Source: Planktothrix agardhii NIES-204 (GTDB taxonomy: Bacteria; Cyanobacteriota; Cyanobacteriia; Cyanobacteriales; Microcoleaceae). Taken from it: 64,000 nt of DNA. Positions within the stretch are counted from its first letter, which is position 1. The number at the start of each line of letters is the position of its first letter. The notes below the pieces were generated by a model, which saw only the letters and a program-made list of their open reading frames with translations, searched no databases and was not told where the DNA came from. Location of the stretch: positions 1,090,001 through 1,154,000 of the forward strand of contig AP017991.1 in the NCBI GenBank assembly GCA_003609755.1. The letters are read 5' to 3'. Made by a program: the position numbers and the translations under genes. Below are positions 20,401 to 29,229 of this stretch, one piece after another.

Positions 20401-23400
20401 ACAATTCTTTGATCAATACTCCCATTGACCAGCCATCACTAATAATGTGGTGCATAGTCAATAATAAAGCTGATGATTCTGATTTAAGTTGCACGAAGGT
20501 GACTCTTAACAATATTCCCGTCGTCAGGTCAAAAGGTTGTAATTGATCTTCAGTTGCGAATAGTTGCAATTGTTCTGACTGTTCTTGTTCTGATAATCCT
20601 TGTAAGTCTATAACCGAGATTTTCAGCGTGGCGTGGGGAGCAATTACCTGTACTGGTGTTGCTTCTACTTCCTGAAAATTAGTGCGTAGAATTTCGTGGC
20701 GATCAATAATTTCGTTGAGGCTACGTTCTAAAATTTCTAGGTTGATACGCCCTTGAAGATGAACCGCTTTAAACATATTGTAAAAAGGGCTATCTGGTTC
20801 TAATTGGGCTAAAATCCATAGTCGCTGTTGAGCAAAAGAAACGGGAAAAGTCTGAGATTCAGTTGGATTTTCTCGACTAATTTGAGGAATATTATGGTTA
20901 TTGTTCGGGTATTTAAAAGACTCTGCTAATTGCCAAGTTACATTGCCTAAAAAGTCACTATTGTAGTAATCTTTCCATTGATCAACTGTATCAGGATTAA
21001 TGCTTTGATGTTGGTGAAATTTTACATCTCCTATCATTCTAGATTCGGCATAAATGCCATCAGTCATGCGCTGCTTTTTCTCTTTGTAGGGTTGCAGCAT
21101 ATCAGGATTAAATTCTACTCCTAAAAACTGACATAAACTCTCTATTGTTTTTTGTGGCTGCTTAACTATATCTTCAAATTTAACTTGATACTGACGTTGT
21201 GGAGAAACTTGTTGTAAAAATTCAAGAATATTTTGATGGCTAATTAGCCAAACAAGTTCCGCAAGTTCTCGCCGTTTGAAGGGATGTTCATAGGGAAAAG
21301 TTTGTTCTACTCTAGCTTCTTCATAGGAGCGCATCGTTGCTAAGGGATGACGCACTAGATGAATGTAAAGCGGGTTATGGAAATTTCTTTCTGCTCGTTT
21401 GAGGGTTTCTAAATCTAGGGAATAGGATGGGGTTTTGTCTATCAAGATTTTATCTCCCAACCATTCCTGTAGAAGACGGTAAAATTGTTTGCTGGTGAGA
21501 TTTTTGTCTTCTAATTCCTCCATAATGGCGATCGCTTCTTCCGCATTACACCCCTTAATTTCCATGATGGTGCGAATCGTTCCTTCCATCCAGAAGTTGT
21601 AACGCCCAGAAAATTGAGCTTTTCGTTCCCCAAGGGTATTAAACCCTAATAGTTCTAATTCTGGAGGCGCAAAAAGCTGTGGATTTCCTCCTAAGATGAC
21701 GCGGAGTAAGGTGGAACCACTACGATAGGGAGAAAGGATAAAGATGGCTGGTGGATTTTTGCTATTGTCATCCCTTTCATCATCTACTGTGCTGGTAAGA
21801 GCAGGAATTAAAGAGCGCATTTGTAACACTTTAGCTTCATCAATTCGCTCTTGGGATAAATCGTTAATTTCTGTTATTGCTTTACCCAGTATTTTAGCAA
21901 TGGCTTTTGGATAATGTTCTTCTAGGTAAGCGGCTAATCTCCTAACAGTTTTCTGGTCGAATAAAATAACAAAGTGAATAATTTCGCTCAATTGTGCTTG
22001 CAGTTTATTAATCAGAATTGCGCCTCGAATTGAATCCCCTCCCAGTTCAAAAAAGTCATCATCTATCCCCACTCGGTCAAGTTTAAGAACTTCTATAAAT
22101 AGAGACGCGATTGCTTTTTCTAGAGGAGTACGAGGAGCCACAAACTCTCCATCTAACTGACGTTGACGCTGTTGTTGGCCAGCAATCTCTTGGAGAATGA
22201 GTTCAGGATTGTATAAATTTTGGGCAATATTTTCAAAGAATTGATAATTCAAGATTCGATAGCTTAAACTATCTGATTTAGCAGTTGTTTCTTCTAAATT
22301 TATCTTCGTCTTCTGGTTTAAACTATCTACATTAGATCGGGGACTAAAAATAGTTTCAGAGGCAATTTGAGCAGAAAACTCAAATAAAACACCATCTTTT
22401 TTTTCTTGCAGGAGTCCTTTCTCAATACCCGTTAAAAAATCACAGATCGGTTTATTTTTCGGGGTAGATTTATAAAAAAGCTCGACTTTTGCTAATCTTT
22501 TTTCTTGGGCAACCGTTCCCAAATAAGCCAACATTTGATGTTCTACACCGCGACCCAATACCCGACAACTGAGTAAAAAAGTATCTACAATTAGGGAATC
22601 TTCCTGGGCAGTAAATAATAGTAAACCCACTAAACCATAGTCCCCAAAGCGATCTTTTACCTTAACCCCCCGACAGTCCAATTCCCCTGAATTACAAAGT
22701 TGTTTAATTTGGGATTCTGAGCGTCGGATAGTTGTTAAGTTAAATTGGTTAGTCCGTTGAGTGAGTTGAGCAACTCGCGTCAATTCCTCCTTTTGTACGG
22801 GGGAAATCTCTATTTCTAAGTTAAGTTGGGCAAGAAAATCTTCAAAAGAAAGGGAATTTTCTTGCAAACGCTGACGCTGAATATTTTGTTGATAAAGATT
22901 CGTTCTTTGTTGGTCTTCTTGAGTGGTTTGAAGTTGATCAAAAGCCCAAATATGATCTAAAAATTGGGGGATTTTTTCGCTCTCTTGAGGAAGTTGTAAT
23001 GTCAAAACTTCGGGACAGTTAGCCCTAACTTTAGCACACTCTATTGGGTTATCATCAATAAAGATAAAACTATCTAACCCTAGTTGCAATTCCTCGGCTA
23101 AAGACTGCAAATTTTGAGATTTTTCTTGCCAGTTAATACGCCAATTGACTAAATGATTTCGCTGAAGCAACATATCGGGATGTTGTTCAAAGACAGCAAA
23201 GACATCATCGGCTTGATTCTTACTACATAAACAGATTAACTTTCCTGTTGCTTGCTGGGCGATGATAAATTCTTGTAAAGCTCGAAATGGAGCATCAATT
23301 TTGACTCCTTTAACTCCATCTTCTCCACAAATTCCATTCCACAAAGTATTATCGCAGTCCAGGGCAATCACTTTGTAGGGAGAGCTTTTCAACGCTAAAA

Positions 23401-24847
23401 TTTTTCTAGCTAATATTGTCCCCAAAGCTGTGAAAAAGGTTAGATTATAGGGAATATGTCCTAATTCGTCTCCGTAGGGATCATAATACTCCTGCACAGG
23501 ATAGGTTCTGAGTAATTCTTGACTTTTAATTAGACAGATGCTAGGGTTTTGCTGGAGTTCTGTTTCTAATTGTTCTTGTAATTTTTCATGTAACCCATTG
23601 AACGCTTTCTCATCGGTGGGAGAGGGGGGACAAATGCAGACCAGGTAGGGATTTGGCGATCGCGTTATCGCTGTTTTTAAGGCATTGGTAAAATCTTTAA
23701 CAGTTTGCTCGATTTGGGCTAGATTTTGTCCCCATTCTTGTGATAGCGGATTGTGATTTAGGTTGAGACGAGTTGCATAAATGTTAAAGAGTCCTGAACC
23801 ATGAAGCATTGATTCTTCATCAACAACAAATCTAAAGCCTTTGTCTTCAAGCAAGCGCAGGACTTGTTTAAGTGTACTTCCTTCTTGGTCATGCACCTCC
23901 ATAACTATTTGTTTAATCAACGACCAGTGATGGTTGTTAATTCCTTGGAGAATTGCCAATTCACTTTTTTCAGCATCTAGTTTTAGTAAATCTATTTTTT
24001 TAATCTTGTATTCTTCAATAATTTCTGAAAGAGTTCGCAGTTGAACTTGATAAGTTTCTTCCTTTAATCTGTCTTTAATAAATTCATCCGCTAGTTTTTC
24101 TAATGACTCCTCATCCAGAGAATGATCCCGTTGGAGCATATTAATAATTACTGAGCGAATCGCCTTTTCATCTTGCTCTGCATCAGCCGCAAAACTTGAA
24201 AAAACTGAGGAACGAGGATAAAAAGTAAAGGTTTCTTCTCGGCGTTCACCCCCTAATCCACAGTTAAAAAGATGGGTATTTGGGCAGTAGAGTTTGGCAT
24301 TAATCTGTAATTTATCAAAGGCATGGGGGGCTGGTTCAAAGGCATAAATAGTCCCTTTTGGGGATTTTTGTTGAGCAAATAAGGTGAATAGACCAATATT
24401 CGCTCCGACATCTATAATACAGTCGTCCTCGTTTAAGACGATTCCATGTCTTAAATAGACGCGATCAACAAAAATTTCTTGATAGAGATACTCGGTTTCG
24501 TACTGGTTAAGGTGGGCGATTTCTATGTGATTTGGCAATCTATAACGTAAGCGTTGACCAAACAATTGTGTTTTGAGAGAATCATCAACGGTTAGTTGGA
24601 GACGGTTTTTAGTTCCTTGCCAGTCTTCAAACCTCACTAAAACGACATTAACTCCATTTTGATTCGTCGCTAAAAGACTCGATGGATTGAGTAATTCTTG
24701 AAAGATTTGATTGTACTGAGCGAATTCTATTGAATCAGGAAATCCCATTGCCTTGAGCCAATAGGAGAGAGAATCTTCCACTGGTTCACTGGTAAATGTG
24801 GCTGTGATAGCGATTTTCTGATTAGCAAGGTCTGGCATCGTTGGCAT
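14417..24847 (-). CDS. ociA: Cyanopeptolin-type NRPS with glyceric-acid loading, FkbM methyltransferase and sulfotransferase (OciA-like)
   Basis: 3476 residues. Residues 1-76 resemble the N-terminus of FkbH/HAD-IIIC glyceric-acid loading domains. An FkbM methyltransferase (about 77-365; VGANIG near 147, IDLLKLDAEKSE) interrupts it. The FkbH HAD core resumes with LDCDNTLW near 496 and a C-terminal acyltransferase-like part. A carrier domain follows (FFELGGDS near 936), then a PAPS-dependent sulfotransferase (SPYRSGSTLLR near 1041), then C (HHIISDGW, 1468), A (1957), PCP (2334), C (2536), A (3011), PCP (3413). Codes: first A DLGFTGAVCK (homotyrosine-like), second A DFWNIGMVHK (Thr). Inference: it loads glycerate, O-methylates and sulfates it, then adds Hty and the ring Thr, as in oscillapeptin-type cyanopeptolins. 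The GA plus sulfotransferase combination is described for Planktothrix OciA. ATG at 24847 chosen; Met4 is an alternative. Confidence 0.9.
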   Translation of the reverse strand: MPTMPDLANQKIAITATFTSEPVEDSLSYWLKAMGFPDSIEFAQYNQIFQELLNPSSLLATNQNGVNVVLVRFEDWQGTKNRLQLTVDDSLKTQLFGQRLRYRLPNHIEIAHLNQYETEYLYQEIFVDRVYLRHGIVLNEDDCIIDVGANIGLFTLFAQQKSPKGTIYAFEPAPHAFDKLQINAKLYCPNTHLFNCGLGGERREETFTFYPRSSVFSSFAADAEQDEKAIRSVIINMLQRDHSLDEESLEKLADEFIKDRLKEETYQVQLRTLSEIIEEYKIKKIDLLKLDAEKSELAILQGINNHHWSLIKQIVMEVHDQEGSTLKQVLRLLEDKGFRFVVDEESMLHGSGLFNIYATRLNLNHNPLSQEWGQNLAQIEQTVKDFTNALKTAITRSPNPYLVCICPPSPTDEKAFNGLHEKLQEQLETELQQNPSICLIKSQELLRTYPVQEYYDPYGDELGHIPYNLTFFTALGTILARKILALKSSPYKVIALDCDNTLWNGICGEDGVKGVKIDAPFRALQEFIIAQQATGKLICLCSKNQADDVFAVFEQHPDMLLQRNHLVNWRINWQEKSQNLQSLAEELQLGLDSFIFIDDNPIECAKVRANCPEVLTLQLPQESEKIPQFLDHIWAFDQLQTTQEDQQRTNLYQQNIQRQRLQENSLSFEDFLAQLNLEIEISPVQKEELTRVAQLTQRTNQFNLTTIRRSESQIKQLCNSGELDCRGVKVKDRFGDYGLVGLLLFTAQEDSLIVDTFLLSCRVLGRGVEHQMLAYLGTVAQEKRLAKVELFYKSTPKNKPICDFLTGIEKGLLQEKKDGVLFEFSAQIASETIFSPRSNVDSLNQKTKINLEETTAKSDSLSYRILNYQFFENIAQNLYNPELILQEIAGQQQRQRQLDGEFVAPRTPLEKAIASLFIEVLKLDRVGIDDDFFELGGDSIRGAILINKLQAQLSEIIHFVILFDQKTVRRLAAYLEEHYPKAIAKILGKAITEINDLSQERIDEAKVLQMRSLIPALTSTVDDERDDNSKNPPAIFILSPYRSGSTLLRVILGGNPQLFAPPELELLGFNTLGERKAQFSGRYNFWMEGTIRTIMEIKGCNAEEAIAIMEELEDKNLTSKQFYRLLQEWLGDKILIDKTPSYSLDLETLKRAERNFHNPLYIHLVRHPLATMRSYEEARVEQTFPYEHPFKRRELAELVWLISHQNILEFLQQVSPQRQYQVKFEDIVKQPQKTIESLCQFLGVEFNPDMLQPYKEKKQRMTDGIYAESRMIGDVKFHQHQSINPDTVDQWKDYYNSDFLGNVTWQLAESFKYPNNNHNIPQISRENPTESQTFPVSFAQQRLWILAQLEPDSPFYNMFKAVHLQGRINLEILERSLNEIIDRHEILRTNFQEVEATPVQVIAPHATLKISVIDLQGLSEQEQSEQLQLFATEDQLQPFDLTTGILLRVTFVQLKSESSALLLTMHHIISDGWSMGVLIKELSSLYQGFLLGHASVLPKLPIQYADFTLWQRQWLQGENQGFITIQNQINYWKQQLAAAPPLLELPTDRPRPSVQTFRGGCLSFQIDERLTASLKELSHKSATTLFMTLMAAYVTLLFRHSDQNDILIGTPIASRNYQELEGLIGFFVNTLVMRTRLEGNPSFEELLKQVRSVCRNAYANQDVPFEQIIETLQIERSLSHSPLFQVMFVLQNVAMEELETPGLKISPLSLDNVNAKFDFALQMWEINTEKGNSLQGFWQYNIDLFDQDRIARMSGHFQTLLEAIVANPQEPIGTLSLLTERERHQLLVEWNDTGKAYPDEKCIHQLFEEQVERTPNHVAVVFENESLTYRELNNRANQLAHYLCQNYQIKPDTLVGICVERSLEMIIGILGILKAGGAYVPLDPEYPPERLQFIIEDSGILLLLTQGFLKEKLLLTNLTNLNQILYLDEQSFSLLLTDNPSSQTKTDSLAYVIYTSGSTGKPKGVMIENRSIVNLALAWSDVFQIQNNSRVLQFGSLSFDLSIGEIATALAAGASLYLAQKETLLPSQILVDFLTENQISHAFLSPSALSVLPQAPLPNLQSLTVGGEACTAKLITEWSKGRNFFNAYGPTETTVCATVARFTKDEEKVSIGRPVSNTQIYILDSYLQPVPIGVPGELHIGGAGLARSYLNRPELTQEKFIPNPFSNYPDSRLYKTGDLARYLPDGNIEYLGRIDNQVKIRGFRIELGEIETVLTQYFQIQSSVIIAREDTPGNKRLVAYIVPQKDATPTPNELRQFLKEKLPEYMIPSAFIILESLPLTPNGKIDHRALPEPEQSYERTDKFILPRNPIEEILVTIWSEVLKVKQVSINDNFFELGGHSLLATQLISRIRTNFSIEIPLRSLFAAPTIEELSQQIQQLQQQDLTLSAPPILPRGEQSELLLSYAQTRLWFLDQLEPNSAFYNIPVALRLQGHLNQAALIQSLEEIIQRHEALRTNFVNVNGQPTQVIQTVTNWTVSVINLQHLSPEEQEIAATNLVKGESFKPFDLANEALVRATLIVLNNNEYWLLLCLHHVISDGWSMGVFIEELTALYNAYNQGQPSPLKPLPIQYADFAVWQRQWLQGEVLENQLNYWQKQLADAPTFLPLPTDKPRPAVQTFTGAHQEFQLSLELTQKLTELSQQQGVTMFMTLLAVYGTLLYRYTGQSDILIGTPIANRNRREIESLIGFFVNTLVMRTDCSENPSFQELLMRVREMSLGAYSHQDLPFEMLVEALQPERNLSHTPLFQVMFALENTPLSKIELTDLTIDSLPLEGETAKFDLTLSMQNTETGLMGVWVYNTDLFNRETIERMNGHFLTLLEGIIANPNERVSQLPLLTKVEQQQLLIDWNNTEVDYPANKCIHQLFEKQVERTPNAVAVVFECQQLTYNELNCRANQLAHYLQSLGVKPDELVGICVERSLEMIVGILGILKAGGAYVPLDPEYPQERLNFMLEDSQVKVLVTQAKLVESIPQHQAQLICLDTDWEKIAQNITSNPESGVKPDNLTYIIYTSGSTGKPKGVLVNHANVVRLFAATDSWYHFNSQDVWTLFHSYAFDFSVWEMWGALLYGGRLVIVPYLVTRSPESFYELLCQEKVTILNQTPTAFRQLIQAEESVKGDISPLLREVGKDSVTETDLSLRLVIFGGESLEINSLQPWFDRHGDQLPQLVNMYGITETTVHVTYRPLSMADVNSTASVIGRPLPDLQVYLLDQYLQPVPVGVPGEMYVGGAGVAKGYLNRPELTTERFISSPFEHSNKLYKTGDLARYWPNGELEYLGRIDNQVKIRGFRIELGEIEALLASHPQIWETVVLVWDDTAGDKRLVAYIVPQPEITIIIDEIRQFLKAKLPDYMVPNAFVILEALPLTTNGKIDRRALPPPNLDISDKYVAPSTPIEEILVNIWSEVLKVEKVGINDNFFELGGHSLLATQLVAQIRDRLKIELPLRQLFNTATLAELAQGIEQLKQEKLPIIPAILPRKRK

Positions 24848-25131
24848 GGGCTAGTCTGTCGGCAGCGTCAACCGATCATTCTAGCTGATTCTATTCCCAA
24901 AAACTTTTTTTTGTCAATCTTTAAAAAGCGGCCCTAGTTAAGGATCGGGTTTGAAACCCAAATTTTCGATAAAACTGGACTAGGTATTGATTGTCAGAAT
25001 AATGCGCCCGTAGTAAGATAACTGGGAGCCAAGAAGTTGTCAAACTCGAACTAGATTAAAATCTTTTCAATCTTGCCTGTTTAGCCCAATTCAAGAGCAT
25101 TCAACCTAAAATTGTCCTTATTGCTGAAAAT
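24848..25131. promoter_or_regulatory. Divergent promoter region between ociA and the ABC transporter gene
   Basis: 284 AT-rich bases separate the divergent ATGs of ociA (24847, minus) and the transporter (25132, plus), so promoters for both must lie here or further inside. I see A/T tracts near 24900-24925 but no -10/-35 pair or operator I would defend, and no ORF or RNA gene. Confidence 0.5.
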
Positions 25132-27195
25132 ATGTCACCCCAAGTCTCTCAAGATCAAGCGACAACTAATCCTATCTCCAATGTCACCAAATTTTGGGCA
25201 AGTGTAAAGGCGATCGCGGCCCCCTATTGGTATCCGACTATAACGGGGGGAAGAGCTTTTTCCGATGTGATTAAATCTTGGGCAATGCTGATTTTATTAA
25301 TCGGGATAATTCTAACCGTTGTGGGTTTAAATGCCTTGAATAGTTTTGTGAGTAATTATTTAGTTGATGTTATCATTGCCAAGGATAATTTTGATAAATT
25401 TGTCAAAACTTTGGTGGTTTTCGCGGTTGGACTGCTCTTTGTTACACTTTTGGTTGGATTGCTTAAATTTCTCAGAAAAAGAATCGCTCTGGATTGGTAT
25501 GAATGGCTCAATAGCTGGATTCTAGCAAAATATTTCAGCGATCGCGCTTATTACAAAATTAATTTTAAATCCGATTTAGATAACCCAGATCAACGCCTAT
25601 CCCAGGAAATTGAGCCAATTACCAGTAACGCCCTCAGTTTTTTTACGGTTTGCCTAGAAAATGTCCTAGAGATGATCACTTTTTTAGTAATTCTCTGGTT
25701 CATTTCTCCTTTTGTTGCCATTCTTTTAGTCGTTTGGACAGTCATCGGTAACGCCATTGCTATCTATCTAAACCAAGCCTTAAATAAAATTACCCAAGAA
25801 GAATTAGAACTTAAAGCTAATTACAATTATGCTCTAACTCATGTTCGGACTCATGCGGAATCAATCGCTTTCTTTGATGGAGAAACCCAAGAATTAAATA
25901 TTATTCAGCGTAGATTTAATAATCTTTTGAACAGTGCTAAACATAAAATTGATTGGGAGAGAGGCACAGAAATATTTAATCGGGGCTATCAGGCAGCGAT
26001 CCAAGTATTTACCTTTGTCATTCTAGGGCCTTTGTATATGAATAGTGATGGCATTAGTTTCGGACAGGTCGGGCAAGCCTGTTTAGCGGCTAATTTGTTT
26101 GCTAGTGCGCTAGGGGAATTAATCAGTGAATTTGGGACTTCGGGACGATTTAGCAGTTATGTTGAACGTCTATCGGAATTTTCTCAAGCCCTAGAAGAAG
26201 TCGTTAAACAACCCGAAAATGTAAGCACGATTAAAACCATCGAAGAAAACCATTTTGCCTTTGAAAATGTGACTTTGCAAACTCCCGATTATGAACAGGT
26301 AATTGTTGAAAACCTTTCCCTTTCTGTTCAGCCTGGGCAAGGTCTATTGATTGTCGGGCCGAGTGGTCGGGGTAAAAGTTCCTTGCTTCGGGCGATCGCT
26401 GGTTTATGGAATGCAGGAACAGGCCGATTAGTGCGCCCCCCCCTAGAAGAAGTATTATTTCTGCCCCAACGTCCCTATATAATATTAGGAACCTTGCGAG
26501 AACAGTTACTTTATCCCAATCGCAATCAAGAAAAAAGTGAGGCAGAATTAAGAGAAGTTTTACAACAAGTCAATCTCCAAAATCTGTTAAATCGAATCAA
26601 TGGTTTTGATACAGAAGAGTCTTGGGAAAACGTTTTATCTCTAGGAGAGCAACAACGTTTGGCTTTTGCTAGGGTATTAATTACCCGTCCCAGTTTTACT
26701 ATCCTAGATGAAGCCACCAGTGCTTTGGACTTTAAAAATGAGGGTAATTTATATCAGCAATTACAAAAAACTAACACAACTTTTATTAGTGTCGGACATC
26801 GGGAAAGTCTCTTTAACTATCATCAATGGGTTTTAGAACTTTCTGAGGATTCCCATTGGCAACTGCTGACAGTTCAGGACTATCGGCGACAAAAAGCTGA
26901 AGAAATTAGTAGTGTTCCTGGCGATAATTCCCAAGCTAGAGTCGAAAATTCACCTCATCAGCAAGCCGCAATGAAACCTCAAATTAATTCTTCCGAGGAA
27001 CTCCTCCTTGAATCTCCAACGACAACAATCCTGACAGAAGAAGGACTTTCCCACGCACAAATGACGAAATTAAGCAACTATTCCGTCAGTAGTATTAGAA
27101 ACCTAGCCAGTCGGGGAAAATCCATTACGGGAAATGATGGACTTACCTATCACTATGATAAAGACCCTAAAATCTTAAAATGGCTAAGAATTTAG
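25132..27195 (+). CDS. ABC transporter (membrane plus ATPase) of the oci cluster
   Basis: 687 residues. The N-terminal half has several hydrophobic segments and the pattern ALDWYEWLNSWIL..YYKI..DNPDQR, typical of the ABCD/YddA/SbmA-like half-transporter family (ABC_membrane_2). The C-terminal half is an ATPase: Walker A GPSGRGKSSLL, signature LSLGEQQRLAFAR, Walker B FTILDEATSALD, then the H-loop SVGHRE. A tail of about 110 residues follows and ends with a small conserved-looking stretch (SIRNLASRGKSITG). It is divergent from ociA and a close paralogue of apnE at 53602. Inference: it exports the cyanopeptolin, or brings it to the cell envelope, as a homodimer. The tail is intact here but cut by a stop codon in apnE. 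Confidence 0.88.
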   Translation: MSPQVSQDQATTNPISNVTKFWASVKAIAAPYWYPTITGGRAFSDVIKSWAMLILLIGIILTVVGLNALNSFVSNYLVDVIIAKDNFDKFVKTLVVFAVGLLFVTLLVGLLKFLRKRIALDWYEWLNSWILAKYFSDRAYYKINFKSDLDNPDQRLSQEIEPITSNALSFFTVCLENVLEMITFLVILWFISPFVAILLVVWTVIGNAIAIYLNQALNKITQEELELKANYNYALTHVRTHAESIAFFDGETQELNIIQRRFNNLLNSAKHKIDWERGTEIFNRGYQAAIQVFTFVILGPLYMNSDGISFGQVGQACLAANLFASALGELISEFGTSGRFSSYVERLSEFSQALEEVVKQPENVSTIKTIEENHFAFENVTLQTPDYEQVIVENLSLSVQPGQGLLIVGPSGRGKSSLLRAIAGLWNAGTGRLVRPPLEEVLFLPQRPYIILGTLREQLLYPNRNQEKSEAELREVLQQVNLQNLLNRINGFDTEESWENVLSLGEQQRLAFARVLITRPSFTILDEATSALDFKNEGNLYQQLQKTNTTFISVGHRESLFNYHQWVLELSEDSHWQLLTVQDYRRQKAEEISSVPGDNSQARVENSPHQQAAMKPQINSSEELLLESPTTTILTEEGLSHAQMTKLSNYSVSSIRNLASRGKSITGNDGLTYHYDKDPKILKWLRI

Positions 27196-27251
27196 CCGAT
27201 AAGGGATGGGTAAAAACAACTTCAAACCATCACATTAATTTAGGAGCAAAA

Positions 27252-27320
27252 ATGACTCTAACTTTAGTTAACGAAAAAGAATTATTACAGGAAATAGTTC
27301 TTTCCTCCTCAAATTGTTGA
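27252..27320 (+). pseudogene. 5' remnant of a metallopeptidase-like gene (relative of 55686-56627)
   Basis: An ATG with an upstream AGGAG opens a 22-codon frame whose first residues, MTLTLVNEKELLQEIV, line up with [16 protein letters not shown] of the gene at 55686. Both lie the same short distance behind a homologous ABC transporter. Similarity ends at about 27300, where an unrelated fragment on the other strand begins. I read this as the stub of a lost gene that once followed the oci transporter, as its relative follows apnE. Confidence 0.55.
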
Positions 27321-27463
27321 ATTTTAAAATCTAAACTTTCTTGTAAAGGATTAGGTAAAGTAATCATTCTGTCAATAATTTGAAACAGCTTGATAATCTT
27401 TTCTCTCGTTAAGCCCCGATCATACAACCCTCGAATTAAAGACCACTTCCAAGTTCTACGGCG
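27300..27463 (-). pseudogene. Fragment of an Rpn/DUF4351-type nuclease ('putative transposase')
   Basis: On the minus strand the frame reads RRRTWKWSLIRGLYDRGL, continues with EKIIKLFQIIDRMITLP, and ends near FEEER. This matches the C-terminal region of the PD-(D/E)XK Rpn-like 'putative transposase' proteins common in cyanobacteria (pattern WkLirgLYerG..ee...FIDW...LP). No catalytic domain and no proper start are present, and an in-frame stop lies just upstream. It is a scrap abutting the peptidase remnant and marks a rearrangement point. Confidence 0.55.
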
Positions 27464-27486
27464 GAGAGGATGTCAACAGAAAAGTA

Positions 27487-29217
27487 TTAATCAAGATTGG
27501 CAGTAATTTTTCCTTTAATAGCTGAAATTGCGACAGTTCTAGGGGAAGCCAAATAATTTTTAGCGGTAGGGTCGCCACTACGTCCTTTAAAATTACGATT
27601 GGTGGCATAGACTCCCGTTTCTTCCTTGTCTAATACTCCCTTTCCTGAATTAATACAAGCTCCACAACCAGATTTGAGCAGTTGCGCCCCAGATTCTTCA
27701 AAAATAGCAAGATAGCCCAATTCTTCGGCTTTTTGACGTACCTCCATTGAAGCTGGCACTACGAATAAATCTACCCCCTGGGCAACCCGACGATCTTTTA
27801 ATACAGCCGCCGCTTGAGCGAGATCGTAGAGTTTTCCGCCAGTACAAGAGCCAATAAAAGCTTTGGTGATGGGAACATCTTCTAATTGACTAATGTTAAC
27901 TACCTGATCTGGTTTAGGGGGACGGGCAACCTGGGGTTCCAAATGGCTCAGATCGAATTGATAAACAGCCTCATACTCGGCATCGGGGTCAGCGATGCCA
28001 AAGGCACGCTTCGCGCACGCGTCTTCAAACCCAATTGGTGTGCGACTGGTAACATAATGGTTTGTCACCTCATCCGCCGCAATTAAACCACACATAGCAC
28101 CACATTCAATAGCCATATTAGCCAAGGTCAGGCGTTCATCTAAGGGCAATTGTTCAATGATAGAGCCACGAAATTCCATAACTTTACTGGTGGCTCCCCC
28201 ACAGCCCAATTTGCCTAGAATAAACAAGATAATATCCTTGGCACTAATCTGAGGAGGAAGGGTTCCCGATAACTCAAACACCAGGGTTGGCGGGACTCGT
28301 ATCCACATATCCCCCATTGCAAAAATATTGGCCATGTCTGTGGTTCCTACCCCTGTGGAAAAGGCTCCTAAAGCTCCATAGGTACAGGTATGGGAGTCCG
28401 TTCCTGCAATGATCATTCCAGGGCGAATAAATCCTTTTTCTGGCAACAAAACATGACAGATACCAGCCGCTTCCCCTGGGGAAACCAGATCAAATAGATG
28501 ACAGCCTTGAGCTTGGGCAAATTTGACCATCTGCTCATACATAACCGGGGCTTTGTTATCAAGGCGAATGTCATTAATTTGGATAAAGTGATCAGCGACT
28601 AATACCACCCGTTGCGGATCCCATAATTGGGCGGTTTTTCCATAATTGTCATAAAATACCTTCGCGACCGAACTAGCCACCGCGTCATGGGATAAAGCCA
28701 GATCAATCTTGGCAAACACCCCTTCCCCTGGTTTCACATAATCATTGCCCGAAGCTTTTGCTAACATCTTTTCCACCCTGGTCATGGGACGGGCAGGGGT
28801 GACACTAGGCGGAATTTTAACCTTGCCTTGACGACGCTTTTGATTAAAGGCCATTAATCCCCCAGCAGTGGCGATCGCTTCTACCACAGGGTTTTGTTCC
28901 GTCTCCCCAATAATTTCTAAGGGGAGTCCAATATTAATACTATTGCGATAGAAAATTTCGGCGAACGATCGCGCTTTAACTTTTTTGATGCCAGCCGCTT
29001 TTAGGGCAATGGGGGCAATTTCTCGACTTGATCCACAGCCAAAATTATTCCCTGCTTCGATCTCATCATATTGTAGTAGTTCTCCCACGCCAATGATGTG
29101 TTCTAAAGCATATTGTTTTAAGTGGTCTGGATCATCATTAGTCCCTCTTTTAGCGGGAATAATATCGTCAGTATTAATATCATTTCCCAGGTACAGGATT
29201 TTGTTAGCATCAGTCAT
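27487..29217 (-). CDS. hphCD: Fused isomerase for homotyrosine synthesis (isopropylmalate isomerase-like, small-large)
   Basis: 576 residues. Residues 1 to about 165 are a LeuD-like small subunit ([22 protein letters not shown]). Residues about 165-576 are a LeuC-like large subunit ([39 protein letters not shown]) with the cysteines expected for a 4Fe-4S cluster. In bacterial leucine synthesis these are separate proteins; the small-then-large fusion matches HphCD of the homophenylalanine/homotyrosine pathway, which isomerises the benzylmalate-type intermediate. Last gene of hphA-hphB-hphCD, 12 nt after hphB. Its first 129 codons recur in the second copy at 56610. Confidence 0.85.
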   Translation of the reverse strand: MTDANKILYLGNDINTDDIIPAKRGTNDDPDHLKQYALEHIIGVGELLQYDEIEAGNNFGCGSSREIAPIALKAAGIKKVKARSFAEIFYRNSINIGLPLEIIGETEQNPVVEAIATAGGLMAFNQKRRQGKVKIPPSVTPARPMTRVEKMLAKASGNDYVKPGEGVFAKIDLALSHDAVASSVAKVFYDNYGKTAQLWDPQRVVLVADHFIQINDIRLDNKAPVMYEQMVKFAQAQGCHLFDLVSPGEAAGICHVLLPEKGFIRPGMIIAGTDSHTCTYGALGAFSTGVGTTDMANIFAMGDMWIRVPPTLVFELSGTLPPQISAKDIILFILGKLGCGGATSKVMEFRGSIIEQLPLDERLTLANMAIECGAMCGLIAADEVTNHYVTSRTPIGFEDACAKRAFGIADPDAEYEAVYQFDLSHLEPQVARPPKPDQVVNISQLEDVPITKAFIGSCTGGKLYDLAQAAAVLKDRRVAQGVDLFVVPASMEVRQKAEELGYLAIFEESGAQLLKSGCGACINSGKGVLDKEETGVYATNRNFKGRSGDPTAKNYLASPRTVAISAIKGKITANLD

Positions 29218-29229
29218 GGATTAGACTCC

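Noticed and set aside
27230-27427. 65-codon minus-strand frame as a complete small gene
   Set aside because: Its similarity to Rpn-type proteins continues upstream of the apparent start and breaks off at the other end near 27300, so it is a fragment.
28985-29224. Plus-strand 79-codon frame that occurs twice (also at 56765-57004)
   Set aside because: It occurs twice only because the hphCD segment is duplicated; it is the antisense of a conserved coding region.
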